Shown: positions 18,116-27,493 of the stretch, piece by piece
How the letters are laid out: every line of letters begins with the position of its first letter
Position numbering within the stretch: the first letter of the stretch is position 1
From: Burkholderia pyrrocinia
GTDB lineage: Bacteria > Pseudomonadota > Gammaproteobacteria > Burkholderiales > Burkholderiaceae
Direction: 5' to 3'
Assembly: GCF_003330765.1 (NCBI RefSeq)
Contig: NZ_CP024904.1
Span: forward strand, 1-64,000
Length of the DNA stretch: 64,000 nt
Program-made: the position numbers and the translations under genes
Notes under the pieces: generated by a model
Databases searched by the model: none
Told to the model about the DNA's origin: nothing
What the model saw: only the letters and a program-made list of their open reading frames with translations

Positions 18116-18415
18116 TTATTCCTGAATCAGGAATCGATTGCGATTCTTCGCATCCTTGATCCATGCGGGCGCGCGACCGCGGCCCGACCAGGTTGCCCCG
18201 GTCTTGGGATCGCGATACTTCGCCTGCACGGGGGCCGCCGCTTGCTTGGCCGACCGACCTCGACGCACACCGAAAATATCCTTCTCGGTAATGCCGAATT
18301 CCGCGACCTTGGCGCGGATGTCGTCGACGATCGCCTGGAATTCCGCGGTGCGCGCTGCTTCGGCTTTCTCTGCCAAAGCTTCCATTTGGGCTTTCAGTTC
18401 CTTGTAAGTCGCCAT
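18116..18415 (-). CDS. H-NS-family nucleoid-associated protein
   Basis: A 99-residue protein. The N-terminal coiled-coil-like oligomerisation region is rich in Ala/Glu/Lys (about 1-40). The C-terminal DNA-binding domain has YRDPKTGATWSGRGRAPAWI, the signature of the short BpH3/H-NS histone family of Burkholderia, with an R-G-R motif that enters the minor groove. It silences A/T-rich acquired DNA. Start 18415 (MATYKELKAQ) is the family start. It is one of many copies usual in these genomes and is not linked to a mobile element here. Confidence 0.92.
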   Translation of the reverse strand: MATYKELKAQMEALAEKAEAARTAEFQAIVDDIRAKVAEFGITEKDIFGVRRGRSAKQAAAPVQAKYRDPKTGATWSGRGRAPAWIKDAKNRNRFLIQE

Positions 18416-18697
18416 ATATCGCTCTTCAGGTTGTGTACACACATGATAGCGGTTTCAATCGGAAATGATGAGAAAATTCTCGCCGACTACGCGTTCCGCC
18501 ATCGATTTGGCGGCGCAGGACTGCTTCGAACACCTGAAAAGTGCGTCGCTTTGATGAATACGCACATGATTGCCCGGGAGCGTTAAACGGTCTGGCCGCG
18601 TCTCTTTGGTCGTTCGAGGCAGCGCCTATCCTTCGGGACAAGCTCTGGCGACTCAATTATTCTTTATCTTTTTTCTGAAGTATCGGGGAATCCACTC

Positions 18698-19192
18698 ATG
18701 AACAGAGACGATAAGCTGAGACAGGTCGCGGCCGAATTCGGATTCGATCCGGACGAGGAAATCAGGATCGGCGGAAAGTACAGGCCCATTCTGGTCGACG
18801 GGGGCACGGCCTACATTGCCGGCCAGATTCCGCGAGTGGGAGAAGTGGTGCGCTTCGTCGGCGTGGTGGGTGAAACCGTTACGCTGGATGACGGTCGCCG
18901 TGCGGCCGGCATATCGGCGCTGCGTGCGCTGTCGCTGATCGGAAAGCATTGCGGCACGCTCGATGCGATATCGGCTGTTCCGCGCATGACCGTGTACGTG
19001 AGGAGTGCGCCAGGCTTCACGATGCAAAGCGAAGTTGCCGACGGCGCGTCCGATGTCTTGTATGCGGTGCTCGGCGACGCGGGCGTCCATACGCGCTCGT
19101 CCGTCGGCGTGCTGCAATTACCCAAGGGCGCGTCGGTGGAAGCGGATTTTATTTTTTCGCTGCAGCGCGAGCGTGACCATGCAGGGCACTGA
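18698..19192 (+). CDS. RidA/YjgF-family protein
   Basis: A 164-residue Rid-family protein. TAYIAGQIPR and, near the C-terminus, HTRSSVGVLQLPKGASVEADFIF give the conserved arginine and the LPK-x-VE segment of the reactive imine deaminase site. It deaminates or scavenges reactive imines from PLP enzymes, or has a related function. It is longer than typical RidA (about 128) and matches the longer YjgF_like subfamily. It stands alone between the divergent H-NS gene and the convergent cupin gene. Confidence 0.88.
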   Translation: MNRDDKLRQVAAEFGFDPDEEIRIGGKYRPILVDGGTAYIAGQIPRVGEVVRFVGVVGETVTLDDGRRAAGISALRALSLIGKHCGTLDAISAVPRMTVYVRSAPGFTMQSEVADGASDVLYAVLGDAGVHTRSSVGVLQLPKGASVEADFIFSLQRERDHAGH

Positions 19193-19236
19193 TCTATCCG
19201 CAGCCCGGCATGGCCGGGCCACGACGAGCAACCGCG

Positions 19237-19641
19237 CTACTGCACGGGCGTAAGGACCGGCGCACCCTTGTTCTTGATCAGGAACACGACGAACTTTGCC
19301 GGCTTCGTGCTGCTGGCATTTCGTCCGACCGTGTGCACGTCCTGCGGGCCTTCGTGGAACGTGTCGCCCGCGTGGAGCGTGACCTCCTTGCCACCGTTCA
19401 GGCCCATCACGATGCTGCCGTCGAGCACATAGACAAATGCATGCGCATCGTGGCGATGAACGGGATCGACGCTGCCGGGCGGATAGTCCACCACGATCAT
19501 CTGGACTTCCTTGCCCGGATATTCCGGCAACGGCTCCGTGGTCAGCTGCGTAACCTTGGCTTGCGGTGCGGCGGCCGCCGGTTGAGCGACCATCAGCAGC
19601 GCCGATACCAACGGTGCGAGAACACGCATGATGCGCTTCAT
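19237..19641 (-). CDS. exported cupin-domain protein
   Basis: A 134-residue protein with a Sec signal peptide (VLAPLVSALLMVAQPAAAA) and a cupin core: PPGSVDPVHRHDAHAFVYVLDGSIVM and HAGDTFHEGPQDVHTVGRN. The histidines needed for metal binding are present. It begins 4 bases after the stop of the AhpD-like gene, so the two form an operon. Related proteins in Proteobacteria sit beside alkylhydroperoxidase-like genes. The enzymatic role is unknown and the location is periplasmic. Confidence 0.87.
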   Translation of the reverse strand: MKRIMRVLAPLVSALLMVAQPAAAAPQAKVTQLTTEPLPEYPGKEVQMIVVDYPPGSVDPVHRHDAHAFVYVLDGSIVMGLNGGKEVTLHAGDTFHEGPQDVHTVGRNASSTKPAKFVVFLIKNKGAPVLTPVQ

Positions 19642-19645
19642 GTCG

Positions 19646-20125
19646 TCACTCCAGGTTGGCCTTGTCGAGCCCGAACATCTTGTCGAACGAGCCGGGCGCG
19701 ATGCGGAATGCGACATTCAGCCGGTTCCAGCTATTGATCGCGCCCACCAGGAAGGTGAGATCCGACAGCTCCTGCTCGGAATAGTGCGCACGCACGCGCT
19801 CGTAGAGGTCGTCCGGCACGCCGTTGGCTGGCAGGTGAGTCAGTGCGTCGGTCCATTCCAGCGCGGCACGCTCGCGCGGTGAAAACAGCGGCGACTCGCG
19901 CCAGATCGCGACGTGATGAACGCGCAGTTCGCGCTCGCCGTGGATTTTTGCCATCTTGATGTGCATGTCGACGCAGAATGCGCAGCCATTGAGCTGTGAT
20001 GCCCGAATCTCGACGAGCTCGCGGACCGGCGCCTCGATCGTCGTTTTCTGAAACAACCCGTCCAGCTCGACGAGCTTCTTGGTCAGTTCCGGCGATTGCT
20101 GAAAGTAGTTGATACGTTGCGTCAT
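19646..20125 (-). CDS. AhpD-like carboxymuconolactone decarboxylase-family protein
   Basis: A 159-residue protein of the CMD/AhpD fold. The redox motif is NGCAFCVDMH (CxxC-xxx-H, near residue 49), typical of alkylhydroperoxidase AhpD relatives. The C-terminal FLVGAINSWNRLNVAFRI is also conserved. It may reduce peroxides with a thiol partner. It is the first gene of the pair with the exported cupin. A lone Ohr gene follows upstream on the same strand after about 200 bases, so the area looks peroxide-related. Confidence 0.9.
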   Translation of the reverse strand: MTQRINYFQQSPELTKKLVELDGLFQKTTIEAPVRELVEIRASQLNGCAFCVDMHIKMAKIHGERELRVHHVAIWRESPLFSPRERAALEWTDALTHLPANGVPDDLYERVRAHYSEQELSDLTFLVGAINSWNRLNVAFRIAPGSFDKMFGLDKANLE

Positions 20126-20325
20126 GATCTGTTCTCCTGATCTGTTGGCTGTGGAAGCGGTACTACCGACTCTGCGTATAACGATTCACCGCAGGACCTG
20201 TCTGGCAACCATCGTAATCGTGTGCGTCGGGGGCCAGTAGTGCCGGGAACGTGCGCACTCTGTTGTCGCTTCGGCACCAATCGCCCGTCGGATTCAGCAG
20301 TCGCCCACACATCGTTGGCGTGCAG

Positions 20326-20826
20326 TCAGGCCGACACGGCGATGACACTGAAGATTCCCTGTCGCGCCATCTTCGTATAGGGGCACAGGCGTTCCGTGTC
20401 GCGGACAAGCACTTCCGCGACATGCCGGTCCACACCCGGCATGCGGATGGTGACGTTGGCGATCAGCGCATATCCGCCATCTACCGGATCGCGACCGAAC
20501 GATACTTCGACGGACACGGTTGTCTCTCCGATGTCGATCTGCTTGCGTTGCGCCAGCAGGCTCAGCGCGCCGTGAAAGCACGCGGCGTAGCCGGCGGCAA
20601 AAAGCTGCTCGGGGTTGGTGCCGCCGCCCGGGCCGCCAAGTTCGGTGGGCAACCGCAGATCGAGGATGAGACAGCCGTCGTCGGATTGCGCGACGCCCGA
20701 TGCACGGCCGTGCCGGGATTTGCCTCCAGAAACCGTGACCGTGGTCGTGTAGAGCGCGGCGAATTCGCGCCCGCGGTATTTGTCGAGCAGTGTCAGCGGC
20801 GGAGGTTTCAACCTCTCGTTCTCCAT
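20326..20826 (-). CDS. Ohr-like organic hydroperoxide resistance protein (OsmC family), copy 1
   Basis: A 166-residue OsmC/Ohr protein. The two redox cysteines are in YAACFHGALSLL (about residue 81) and ERLCPYTKMARQG (about 148). The conserved arginine of the active site is expected in the N-terminal YTTTVTVSGG...HGRA region. It reduces organic hydroperoxides with dihydrolipoamide-type electron donors. No OhrR regulator is adjacent. A near-identical paralogue lies at 34547-35047. The N-terminal extension before YRGREF is typical of this Burkholderia group. Confidence 0.9.
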   Translation of the reverse strand: MENERLKPPPLTLLDKYRGREFAALYTTTVTVSGGKSRHGRASGVAQSDDGCLILDLRLPTELGGPGGGTNPEQLFAAGYAACFHGALSLLAQRKQIDIGETTVSVEVSFGRDPVDGGYALIANVTIRMPGVDRHVAEVLVRDTERLCPYTKMARQGIFSVIAVSA

Positions 20827-21342
20827 ATGCCTCCCGGTTGCTTGTATCGGCCAACGCGAGCAGTTCTCGAACCTTGCGTATCGAGACGGTGCGTTGTTTT
20901 TCGAAGCGAATCAGCGCGCTGGCGCAGGTCTCGCCTGCAAGTCGATCCCCATGACCTCCATCCGAACGATGGACCAAACGTTCTTGCATGCTAGGCAAAG
21001 ACGAGTCGTCGCACCAGATCGCATCGGGATGCATGGTGTTGCCCACTCCGCACCAATCCGGTGAGGCCGCGGAGGCGATCGATGGCTTCAATCTCGCGAC
21101 GAATGCAGTGACGGGGCGGATTGGTGCAAATGAGGAACGGGAAAGTGTTCCGATGCAGGTCTACCTGCGCATGAGGCCGGCTCCTAGTATTACGGCACGG
21201 CAATGCGGCTTATCAGGGCGCCGACGAGCCATCGGTTTCGATAGCGCCCGATGCACGCGCGCTGAATCGTGACTGACTTGCGCGGGCAATAGGACCATCA
21301 GCGACACGGAATGCGACGCGCATACGAAATCGGAGGCTTGCG
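20827..21342. other. gene-poor stretch upstream of ohr copy 1
   Basis: This 516-base gap contains the promoters of ohr copy 1 and, at its right end, of the LRAT/efflux operon (CGGAGG before 21343). No gene is convincing on either strand. Confidence 0.5.
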
Positions 21343-21933
21343 ATGGAAACGTTGAATATCGATTGGCTGATGACTTCGCTGGCGCCGATCCGAACGGAAC
21401 CCGACATCGAAGCAGGCGCTCATCTCGTCAGTGAGCGCGAAGGGTATGCGCATCACGGAATCTACGCGGGAAACGGGCGGGTTATTCACTATGGCGGCTT
21501 TCATTGTTGCACCAGGCGGTGCCCGGTGGAATGCATCTCGTTGCGTCGCTTCGCGGCGAACAAAGGCATCCGCGTTCAACCGGAACCGGATGCCGTTTAT
21601 ACCGGAACGGCCGTCGTCGAGCGGGCCCGGTCGCGCCTGGGTGAAGACCGATACAGGCTGCTGACGAACAACTGCGAACACTTCTGTACATGGTGCGTAC
21701 AGGGTGTCGGGCGCAGTGAGCAGGTACGCCGTGGTTTGAGGAATCCGTGGACGGGCATCAGGACATTGTTCGCGTTTGCCAACGAGATGCTTGCTTCTCG
21801 CCCACGCATGATGTTGCCTCGTCGCGATGAAAAGCGCTCGAGTCGCGCTGCGCTTCTGCCGATGCCGGACCGAACCGGAACGGCGAATTTTCTGCAAACG
21901 GTTTTCTTTGCCTACTACGTGACGAGACGAGCA
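21343..21933 (+). CDS. LRAT-domain (NlpC/P60-like) sequence, read through into the efflux lipoprotein
   Basis: The first 150 or so residues form an LRAT-like papain-fold domain: HHGIYAGNGRVIHYGGF carries the catalytic histidine, and LLTNNCEHFCTWC the catalytic cysteine. LRAT-type enzymes move acyl chains between lipids or act as amidases. A good ribosome binding site (CGGAGG) and an ATG define the start. No stop codon occurs before 23451, so translation from here would give a 702-residue chain. A linker of about 45 residues precedes the signal peptide of the next gene at residue 198. A separate LRAT protein that lost its stop codon is the likelier history. Confidence 0.65.
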
Positions 21934-23451
21934 ATGAACATATTTTCAATCGCCGGACGACACGCGTCACGCGTGTTCAAGGTGGGTGTACCGGTGATCG
22001 TCGCGACCGGGTTGTCGGCGTGCGTGAACTATGCCGGCATTCATGGCGATGCAGCGATGGCTGATCCTCGGCAGTACGCGACGCAACAGAGTCTTCCGTT
22101 CGAGCGAGGTCATTGGCCCACCGCCGATTGGGCCGATCAGTTCGGCGACGGCCAACTGAAAGCACTGGTTGACGAGGCGCTGAGAAGCAGTCCGACACTC
22201 GATCAGGCGCGTGCGCGCGTGGCGCACGCGCAGGCCTATAGTGAATCAGCGCGTGCGGGAACGATGCCGCGCGTCGACGCCAGCTACGCGCTCACACGCC
22301 AGCAATTTTCAGGAACGGCGCTGGTTCCGCCGCCGTATGGCGGGTCATGGCAGACGGAGAACCGGGGGATCCTGAGCGCTTCGTATGAACTCGACCTCTG
22401 GGGCAAGAAGCGCGAAGCGTTGAAGGCGTCGGTCTCCCGGCTTCAGGCGAGTCGCGCCGACGAGGAAACGGTCAGGCTGACGCTCACGACGTCGATTGCT
22501 CGCATCTATAACCAGCTCGCGCGCCTGTACGTGTTGCATGACATCGCGGAACAGGAGATCGCCCGGCGCGCGCAGATCGATCGCATCACCGCAGCCCGTA
22601 TCGCGACAGGGCTCGATACGCAGGTCGAGCGTGAGACCGCACGTTCGAATCTCGCGTCGAGCCGCGCTGCGATGACATCGCTCGACGGCCAGATTCTCGC
22701 GACGCGCTATCAGATCGCCGCGCTGCTTGGCGCCGGCCCCGATCGCGGCTTGCAGATCGTGCGCCCGGCACTCGGCATGGGCGACGACGTTCGCCTGCCC
22801 GACAATTTGCCCGCCGATCTCGTGAGCCGGCGCCCCGACATCGTCGCCGCCCGCTGGAGCGTCGAGGCATTCGCGCACGATGTGAAGGAAGCGAAGGCCG
22901 AGTTCTATCCCGACATTAACCTGAGCGCCGCCATCGGGCTCGATGCGTTCGGCTTCGGTCGCTTCCTGACGGCGGCGAGTCGCACGGCATCGGTCGGCCC
23001 GGCAATCCACCTGCCCATCTTCGACGCGGGTGCACTCCGCGCGCAACTGAAGGGACGCTACGCCGACTTCGATTACGCCGTCGCGACCTATAACCAGGCG
23101 ATTGTGACCGCGTTGAGCGAAGTCGCGACGCACATCGCCGACGTGCGTTCGACGGATGCGCAGCTTGTGGATGCGCAGACTGCGCAGCAAGCCGCGCTGA
23201 AAGCCGCCGAACTCGCGCTCGCGCAGTACAAGGCCGGCCTTACGAATCAATTGACGGTATTGAACGCCGACGTCAATGCGCTCTCCGCCAATCAGAGCGT
23301 CGCGAATCTGCGCATGAACCGCCGCGATCGGCAGATTGCGCTGGCGTCCGCGCTGGGCGGCGGTTTCGTCGACACGTCGATCGCCGACTCCGGGGCCGCG
23401 GCACGTGCCGAGATGCCCGCGTCCAGCGGGCCTGCCGTCGCCGCGCGTTGA
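21934..23451 (+). CDS. RND/MFS-type efflux outer-membrane lipoprotein (NodT/OprM family)
   Basis: A 505-residue outer-membrane factor. The signal peptide ends in the lipobox LSAC (CVNYAG), and the mature protein has the two OEP repeats, with the GTALVPPPYGGSW and SYELDLWGKKREALKAS signatures and a second-half copy FARF-like region LVSRRPDIVAARWSVEAF. It forms the outer-membrane channel for the pump encoded downstream. I use the ATG at 21934 because the lipoprotein signal must be N-terminal. The in-frame LRAT extension upstream would bury that signal. It is followed by emrA-like and emrB-like genes with gaps of 33 and 104 bases. Confidence 0.88.
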   Translation: MNIFSIAGRHASRVFKVGVPVIVATGLSACVNYAGIHGDAAMADPRQYATQQSLPFERGHWPTADWADQFGDGQLKALVDEALRSSPTLDQARARVAHAQAYSESARAGTMPRVDASYALTRQQFSGTALVPPPYGGSWQTENRGILSASYELDLWGKKREALKASVSRLQASRADEETVRLTLTTSIARIYNQLARLYVLHDIAEQEIARRAQIDRITAARIATGLDTQVERETARSNLASSRAAMTSLDGQILATRYQIAALLGAGPDRGLQIVRPALGMGDDVRLPDNLPADLVSRRPDIVAARWSVEAFAHDVKEAKAEFYPDINLSAAIGLDAFGFGRFLTAASRTASVGPAIHLPIFDAGALRAQLKGRYADFDYAVATYNQAIVTALSEVATHIADVRSTDAQLVDAQTAQQAALKAAELALAQYKAGLTNQLTVLNADVNALSANQSVANLRMNRRDRQIALASALGGGFVDTSIADSGAAARAEMPASSGPAVAAR

Positions 23452-23484
23452 GCGGCTATCCATCGAATTTGCCTGGAGATTGAA

Positions 23485-24792
23485 ATGAGCGAAATCAACC
23501 CGCCGGTTCAGAAACCGGTCGACGCCGCGCGCGTGAATCATGATTCGTCGCCCTCGGGCGGAGACGATGTCGGAACCGAACCCGCTACGCGACGGCGCAG
23601 GATGCTGTTGGCGCTGCTCGGCGTGGCGGTCGTCGCGTCGTCGGTCGCGTATGGCGTGTACTACCTGACGGTTGCGCGCTACCACGAATCCACTGACGAC
23701 GCGTACGTCAGCGGCAACCTCGTGCAGCTGACGCCGCAGGTGGCGGGCACCGTCGTCGCCGTGAATGCCGACGATACGCAGATCGTGAAAGCGGGCGATC
23801 CGGTCGTCAGGCTCGACAACGCCGATGCGAAAGTCGCGCTCGGCAATGCCGAAGCGACGCTGGGTCAGACCGTGCGGCAGGTGAGCAGTCTTTACGTGAA
23901 CAACGATCTCTATGCCGCGAACGTCGCCCAGAAGCAGGCCGATCTGGCCCGTGCCCAGGATGATCTGCGCCGCCGCCAGGCCGTTGCCGACACGGGCGCC
24001 GTGTCGGCCGAAGACATCGCACACGCGCGCGACACCGTGACGGCCGCGCGGGCCACGCTCGACGCCGCGCGTCAGCAGGCGGAAGCCAACCGAGCATTGA
24101 CCGCCCGCACGACGATCGACCAGCATCCGAACGTGCAAGCCGCCGCGTCGAAAGTGCGCGACGCGTATCTCGCCTACGCGCGCAACGTACTGCCCGCGCC
24201 CGTCACGGGCTATGTCGCGAAGCGTTCGGTTCAGGTCGGCCAGCGTGTGTCGCCAGGCACGCCGTTGATGGCGATCGTGCCGCTCGACGGCGTGTGGATC
24301 GATGCGAACTACAAGGAAAGCCAGTTGCGCAACATGCGCATCGGTCAACCGGTCACGCTGACGGCCGATGTGTATGGCAGCAAGGTCAAGTACCACGGCC
24401 GCGTCGTCGGCTTCTCGGCGGGCACCGGCAGTGCGTTCGCGAGCCTGCCGGCGCAGAACGCGACGGGCAACTGGATCAAGATCGTCCAGCGTTTGCCCGC
24501 GCGCATCCAGCTCGATCAGAAGGAACTCGAAGCGCATCCGCTGCGCATCGGCCTGTCGATGGACGTCGATGTGGATACGCGCGACAACACGGGCCCGCAA
24601 CTCGGCGCCGCGATGAATACGTCGTATCGCACGGATGTGTTTGCCGAATATGGCGCGCAGGCCGATGCCGAGATCGAGAAGATCATCGCGCAAAACATCG
24701 TGGTCGAGCACGCGGGGCAGGCCGGGCAAGCGGGGCGCGTCGTATCGTCAACGACTTCCGCAAAGCGCGACGCAACACCGCGCGCAAGCTAA
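23485..24792 (+). CDS. emrA: HlyD/EmrA-family membrane fusion protein
   Basis: A 435-residue periplasmic adaptor. A cytoplasmic N-terminus of about 35 residues is followed by one membrane segment (LLALLGVAVVASSVAYGVYYL) and the lipoyl/barrel-sandwich part ESTDDAYVSGNLVQLTPQVAGTVVAV. Long coiled-coil helices (about 115-215) and the beta-barrel domain (VWIDANYKESQLRNMRIGQPV) complete it. It links the EmrB-like pump to the outer-membrane lipoprotein. GGAG lies upstream of the start. Confidence 0.92.
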   Translation: MSEINPPVQKPVDAARVNHDSSPSGGDDVGTEPATRRRRMLLALLGVAVVASSVAYGVYYLTVARYHESTDDAYVSGNLVQLTPQVAGTVVAVNADDTQIVKAGDPVVRLDNADAKVALGNAEATLGQTVRQVSSLYVNNDLYAANVAQKQADLARAQDDLRRRQAVADTGAVSAEDIAHARDTVTAARATLDAARQQAEANRALTARTTIDQHPNVQAAASKVRDAYLAYARNVLPAPVTGYVAKRSVQVGQRVSPGTPLMAIVPLDGVWIDANYKESQLRNMRIGQPVTLTADVYGSKVKYHGRVVGFSAGTGSAFASLPAQNATGNWIKIVQRLPARIQLDQKELEAHPLRIGLSMDVDVDTRDNTGPQLGAAMNTSYRTDVFAEYGAQADAEIEKIIAQNIVVEHAGQAGQAGRVVSSTTSAKRDATPRAS

Positions 24793-24896
24793 ATCGCCGC
24801 CCGGCGTGCGCGTCACCGTCGCGTTCCGGGCGATTCAATCATCTGACCGGCCGGATCGATACGCCGGGCCTGTCGAACCTTCAGACTGGAAGCGAG

Positions 24897-26450
24897 ATGA
24901 ATTCCTCAACGCAACTTGCACCGCCGCCGCTGACGGGCGGAAAGCTCGTCCTTGCGACCATCGCCGTCGCGCTCGCGACGTTCATGAACGTGCTCGATTC
25001 ATCCATCGCCAACGTTGCGATTCCCACCATCTCGGGAAACCTCGGCGTATCCGTCGACGAAGGCACGTGGGTGATCACGCTGTTCTCGGCGGCCAATGCC
25101 GTTGCGATTCCGCTGACGGGCTGGCTCACGCAGCGCGTCGGGCAGATCAGGTTGTTCGTGGCCGCCATCGTGCTGTTCGTGTTCTCGTCGTGGTTGTGCG
25201 GCGTCGCGCCGAACCTGCTCGTGTTGCTCGCCTCGCGCGTGTTGCAGGGCGTCGTCGCAGGGCCGCTGATTCCGCTTTCGCAAGCGATCCTGCTGGGCTC
25301 GTATTCGAAGGAGAAAAGCTCGACTGCGTTGGCGCTATGGTCGATGACCGCGACAGTCGGCCCGATCGCCGGCCCCGCGCTGGGCGGCTGGATCACCGAC
25401 AGCTACAGCTGGTCGTGGATTTTTTACATCAACATTCCCGTCGGCCTGTTTGCGGCCGGCGTGACGTGGATGATCTATCGCGACCGCGAGACGCCGGTGC
25501 GCAAACTTCCCATCGACAAGGTCGGCCTGATGTCGCTCGTCGTGTGGGTCGCGTCGCTGCAGATCATGCTCGACAAGGGCAAGGATCTCGACTGGTTCAG
25601 TTCGCCCGTGATCTGCGCGCTGGCCGTCATTGCCGCCATCGGCTTCCTGTTCTTCCTGATCTGGGAATTCACGGAGAAGAACCCGATCGTCGATATTCGC
25701 CTTTTCGCGGTGCGCAATTTCCGCGGCGGCACGATTGCGATTTCCGTCGCGTATGCGGTGTTCTTCTCGAACCTCGTGATCCTGCCGCAATGGATCCAGG
25801 GTTATCTGGGCTATCGTTCGGTGGATGCCGGACTCGTGACGGCGCCGCTCGGGATCTTCGCCGTGCTGCTTGCGCCGTTGATGGCGAAGATCATGCCGAA
25901 GTCCGATGCACGGGTGCTCGCGACGCTGGCCTTCCTCGGTTTTGCGGGCGTATTCTTCATGCGCTCGCATTACACGACGAGTGTCGACCCCTATACGCTG
26001 GTGCTGCCGACTCTGTTGCAAGGTATTCCCATGGCGCTCTTTTTTACGCCGCTGACCGCGATCATCCTGTCGGGATTGACGCCGGACAGGATTCCGGCGG
26101 CCGCCGGCCTGTCCAATTTCGTGCGTGTGTTCGCGGGCGGCGTCGGCACGTCGTTGATCGCGACGGGGTGGAACGACCGGACGATCCTGCACCATGCCCG
26201 ACTCGCCGAGCAGTCGAGCGTGAACAACCCCGACTATATGAGCGCCATCGCGCAGCTCCACGCAGCGCTTGGCGGCGGCACGGACCAGGCGGCGGCATTC
26301 TTCGAACGCGCGCTGAATGCACAGGCCGCGATGCTCGCACTGAACGATCTCTTCTGGCTGTCGTCGATCATCTTCATCGTGATCATCCCGCTCGTCTGGC
26401 TGACCAAGCCCCGCAAGGGCGGTGGCGGGGTAGGAGCAGGGGCGCACTGA
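24897..26450 (+). CDS. emrB: DHA2/EmrB-QacA family MFS drug:H+ antiporter
   Basis: A 517-residue transporter with 14 predicted membrane segments. Motif C-like sequences include LDSSIANVAIPTISGNLG near the start and WRWSW-like ITDSYSWSWIFYINIPVGL in the middle, both typical of EmrB. It moves hydrophobic compounds out of the cytoplasm using protons. It is the last gene of the nodT-emrA-emrB operon. The start ATG follows GGAAGCGAG. No MarR/TetR regulator lies next to the operon, so its inducer is unknown. Confidence 0.93.
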   Translation: MNSSTQLAPPPLTGGKLVLATIAVALATFMNVLDSSIANVAIPTISGNLGVSVDEGTWVITLFSAANAVAIPLTGWLTQRVGQIRLFVAAIVLFVFSSWLCGVAPNLLVLLASRVLQGVVAGPLIPLSQAILLGSYSKEKSSTALALWSMTATVGPIAGPALGGWITDSYSWSWIFYINIPVGLFAAGVTWMIYRDRETPVRKLPIDKVGLMSLVVWVASLQIMLDKGKDLDWFSSPVICALAVIAAIGFLFFLIWEFTEKNPIVDIRLFAVRNFRGGTIAISVAYAVFFSNLVILPQWIQGYLGYRSVDAGLVTAPLGIFAVLLAPLMAKIMPKSDARVLATLAFLGFAGVFFMRSHYTTSVDPYTLVLPTLLQGIPMALFFTPLTAIILSGLTPDRIPAAAGLSNFVRVFAGGVGTSLIATGWNDRTILHHARLAEQSSVNNPDYMSAIAQLHAALGGGTDQAAAFFERALNAQAAMLALNDLFWLSSIIFIVIIPLVWLTKPRKGGGGVGAGAH

Positions 26451-26610
26451 GCGAGGTCACGTCGAATCGCACGGTGATGATCGCTCGGATGCCGCCGAAC
26501 CGGAATGCGCCGAAGCCGTGAGGGTTGGTCTCAACGTGGTGTCCATCATTTTCGAAAGGATGGGCACCACTTGGCCAGGGCCGATGGAGAATCCGGGCAG
26601 TCGTAAAGGA

Positions 26611-26697
26611 TGCCAAAACCCTGGTCCCGAATTCCGGCGTCGTTTGGCGATGGCTGCGGGCAAGCCCGGCGTTTCGGTCGCCAGATTGGCTCACGAG
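26611..26697 (+). mobile_element. possible transposase OrfA (IS66 TnpA-like) remnant
   Basis: The translated stretch PGPEFRRRLAMAAGKPGVSV, continuing ARLAHE, resembles the helix-turn-helix start of IS66/IS3 OrfA proteins, which normally goes on to a GINANLVFKW-like part. Here the match breaks off after about 26 residues. No inverted repeats were found. The adjacency to a decayed gene makes an old insertion plausible. Confidence 0.35.
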
Positions 26698-26729
26698 CGC
26701 TGGACAGCTGACTGTCGAATGCGATGCGG

Positions 26730-27190
26730 TTAGCGTTGTTCAACGACAGCTTCAGCTTCCACTGCAAACCCGCGTTGCAATGAGCCCGCCCGATTGCCGA
26801 TCGGGCATGTACGCCCCGGTCGCCCAGAACCTGAACAAACAAATCCGAGGCTCCGTCGATCACCTCGGTGTGTTCAGTGAAAACCGGTACGGCATTGACC
26901 ACTCCAAACGCCTTATCCACCCGATCAGGCTGTTCGAAGCCCCTGAACGCCTCCTTCATCACTGCAACGAGGTGGATAGCCACCTCTCATGTACAGTGCT
27001 GCGCCTCGGTAGCGCTGATCTCGGCGCTTACTTCGGCAACAGGCTCTCCCGGCGCACGAAGGGACTAGCCTTTACCCGACAGATCAATCGTCTTTCCATG
27101 CTTCACGTAAGAGGCACAGTTGCCGCGCGGCGAAACGATCGCGAGAAGCGTGATGCCCAGTTCGCCAAGGCGTTGTTCGACATTACACAT
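26730..27190 (-). pseudogene. RidA-family protein pseudogene (two stops, one frameshift)
   Basis: Reading from the ATG at 27190 gives MCNVEQRLGELGITLLAIVS and VKHGKTIDLSGKG, then TAG at 27065-27067. The same frame continues APGEPVAEVSAEI to TGA at 26987-26989, and then VAVMKEAFRGFEQPDR to HARSAIG. A one-base shift near 26788 restores the proper C-terminus SLQRGFAVEAEAVVEQR, which ends at the stop at 26730-26732. The order matches an intact RidA protein of about 153 residues, so this is a recognisable dead gene. It is unrelated in detail to the intact 164-residue RidA protein at 18698. Confidence 0.8.
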
Positions 27191-27452
27191 GAGCGGGGCA
27201 CGTCAGGAATTTCCGCTGGATCGCACGCGATCATTCCACGGCACCTGTCACGCAGGGGGATGTGCGATGTCGTTCGGGGTTTCACCATTCGATTGCGGAT
27301 GACGTCGTCATCAGCCGTCATGTAGTTGGTGAACACAGGGATTCGGTCGGGAAGGTGCTTGAAACCGGAATAGCAAAGGTCGCGGCGCCGCTTTCGGACG
27401 CTCTCTGTCTCTGCTCGAGGCAATCGAGGCGCTGCCCGTGGCCGGGCGGATC

Positions 27453-27471
27453 GCCGGCCTGACAGGCCGGC
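27453..27471 (-). terminator. hairpin downstream of the DedA-rhodanese gene (distal)
   Basis: Arms GCCGGCC and GGCCGGC with a 5-base loop. It lies after the proximal hairpin at 27494-27510. There is no T-run. Confidence 0.35.
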
Positions 27472-27493
27472 AACGGCGCAATAGCCGGCTACT

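Noticed and set aside
20827..21091. A possible small regulator upstream of ohr copy 1 on the minus strand
   Set aside because: A short helical-looking stretch (RFEKQRTVSIRKVRELLAL) exists, but no start, ribosome binding site or family match supports a gene.
22345..24729. 794-residue open frame on the minus strand across the efflux genes
   Set aside because: It is Arg/Gly-rich, has no domain, and is fully antisense to three convincing genes; long antisense frames are normal in high-GC DNA.
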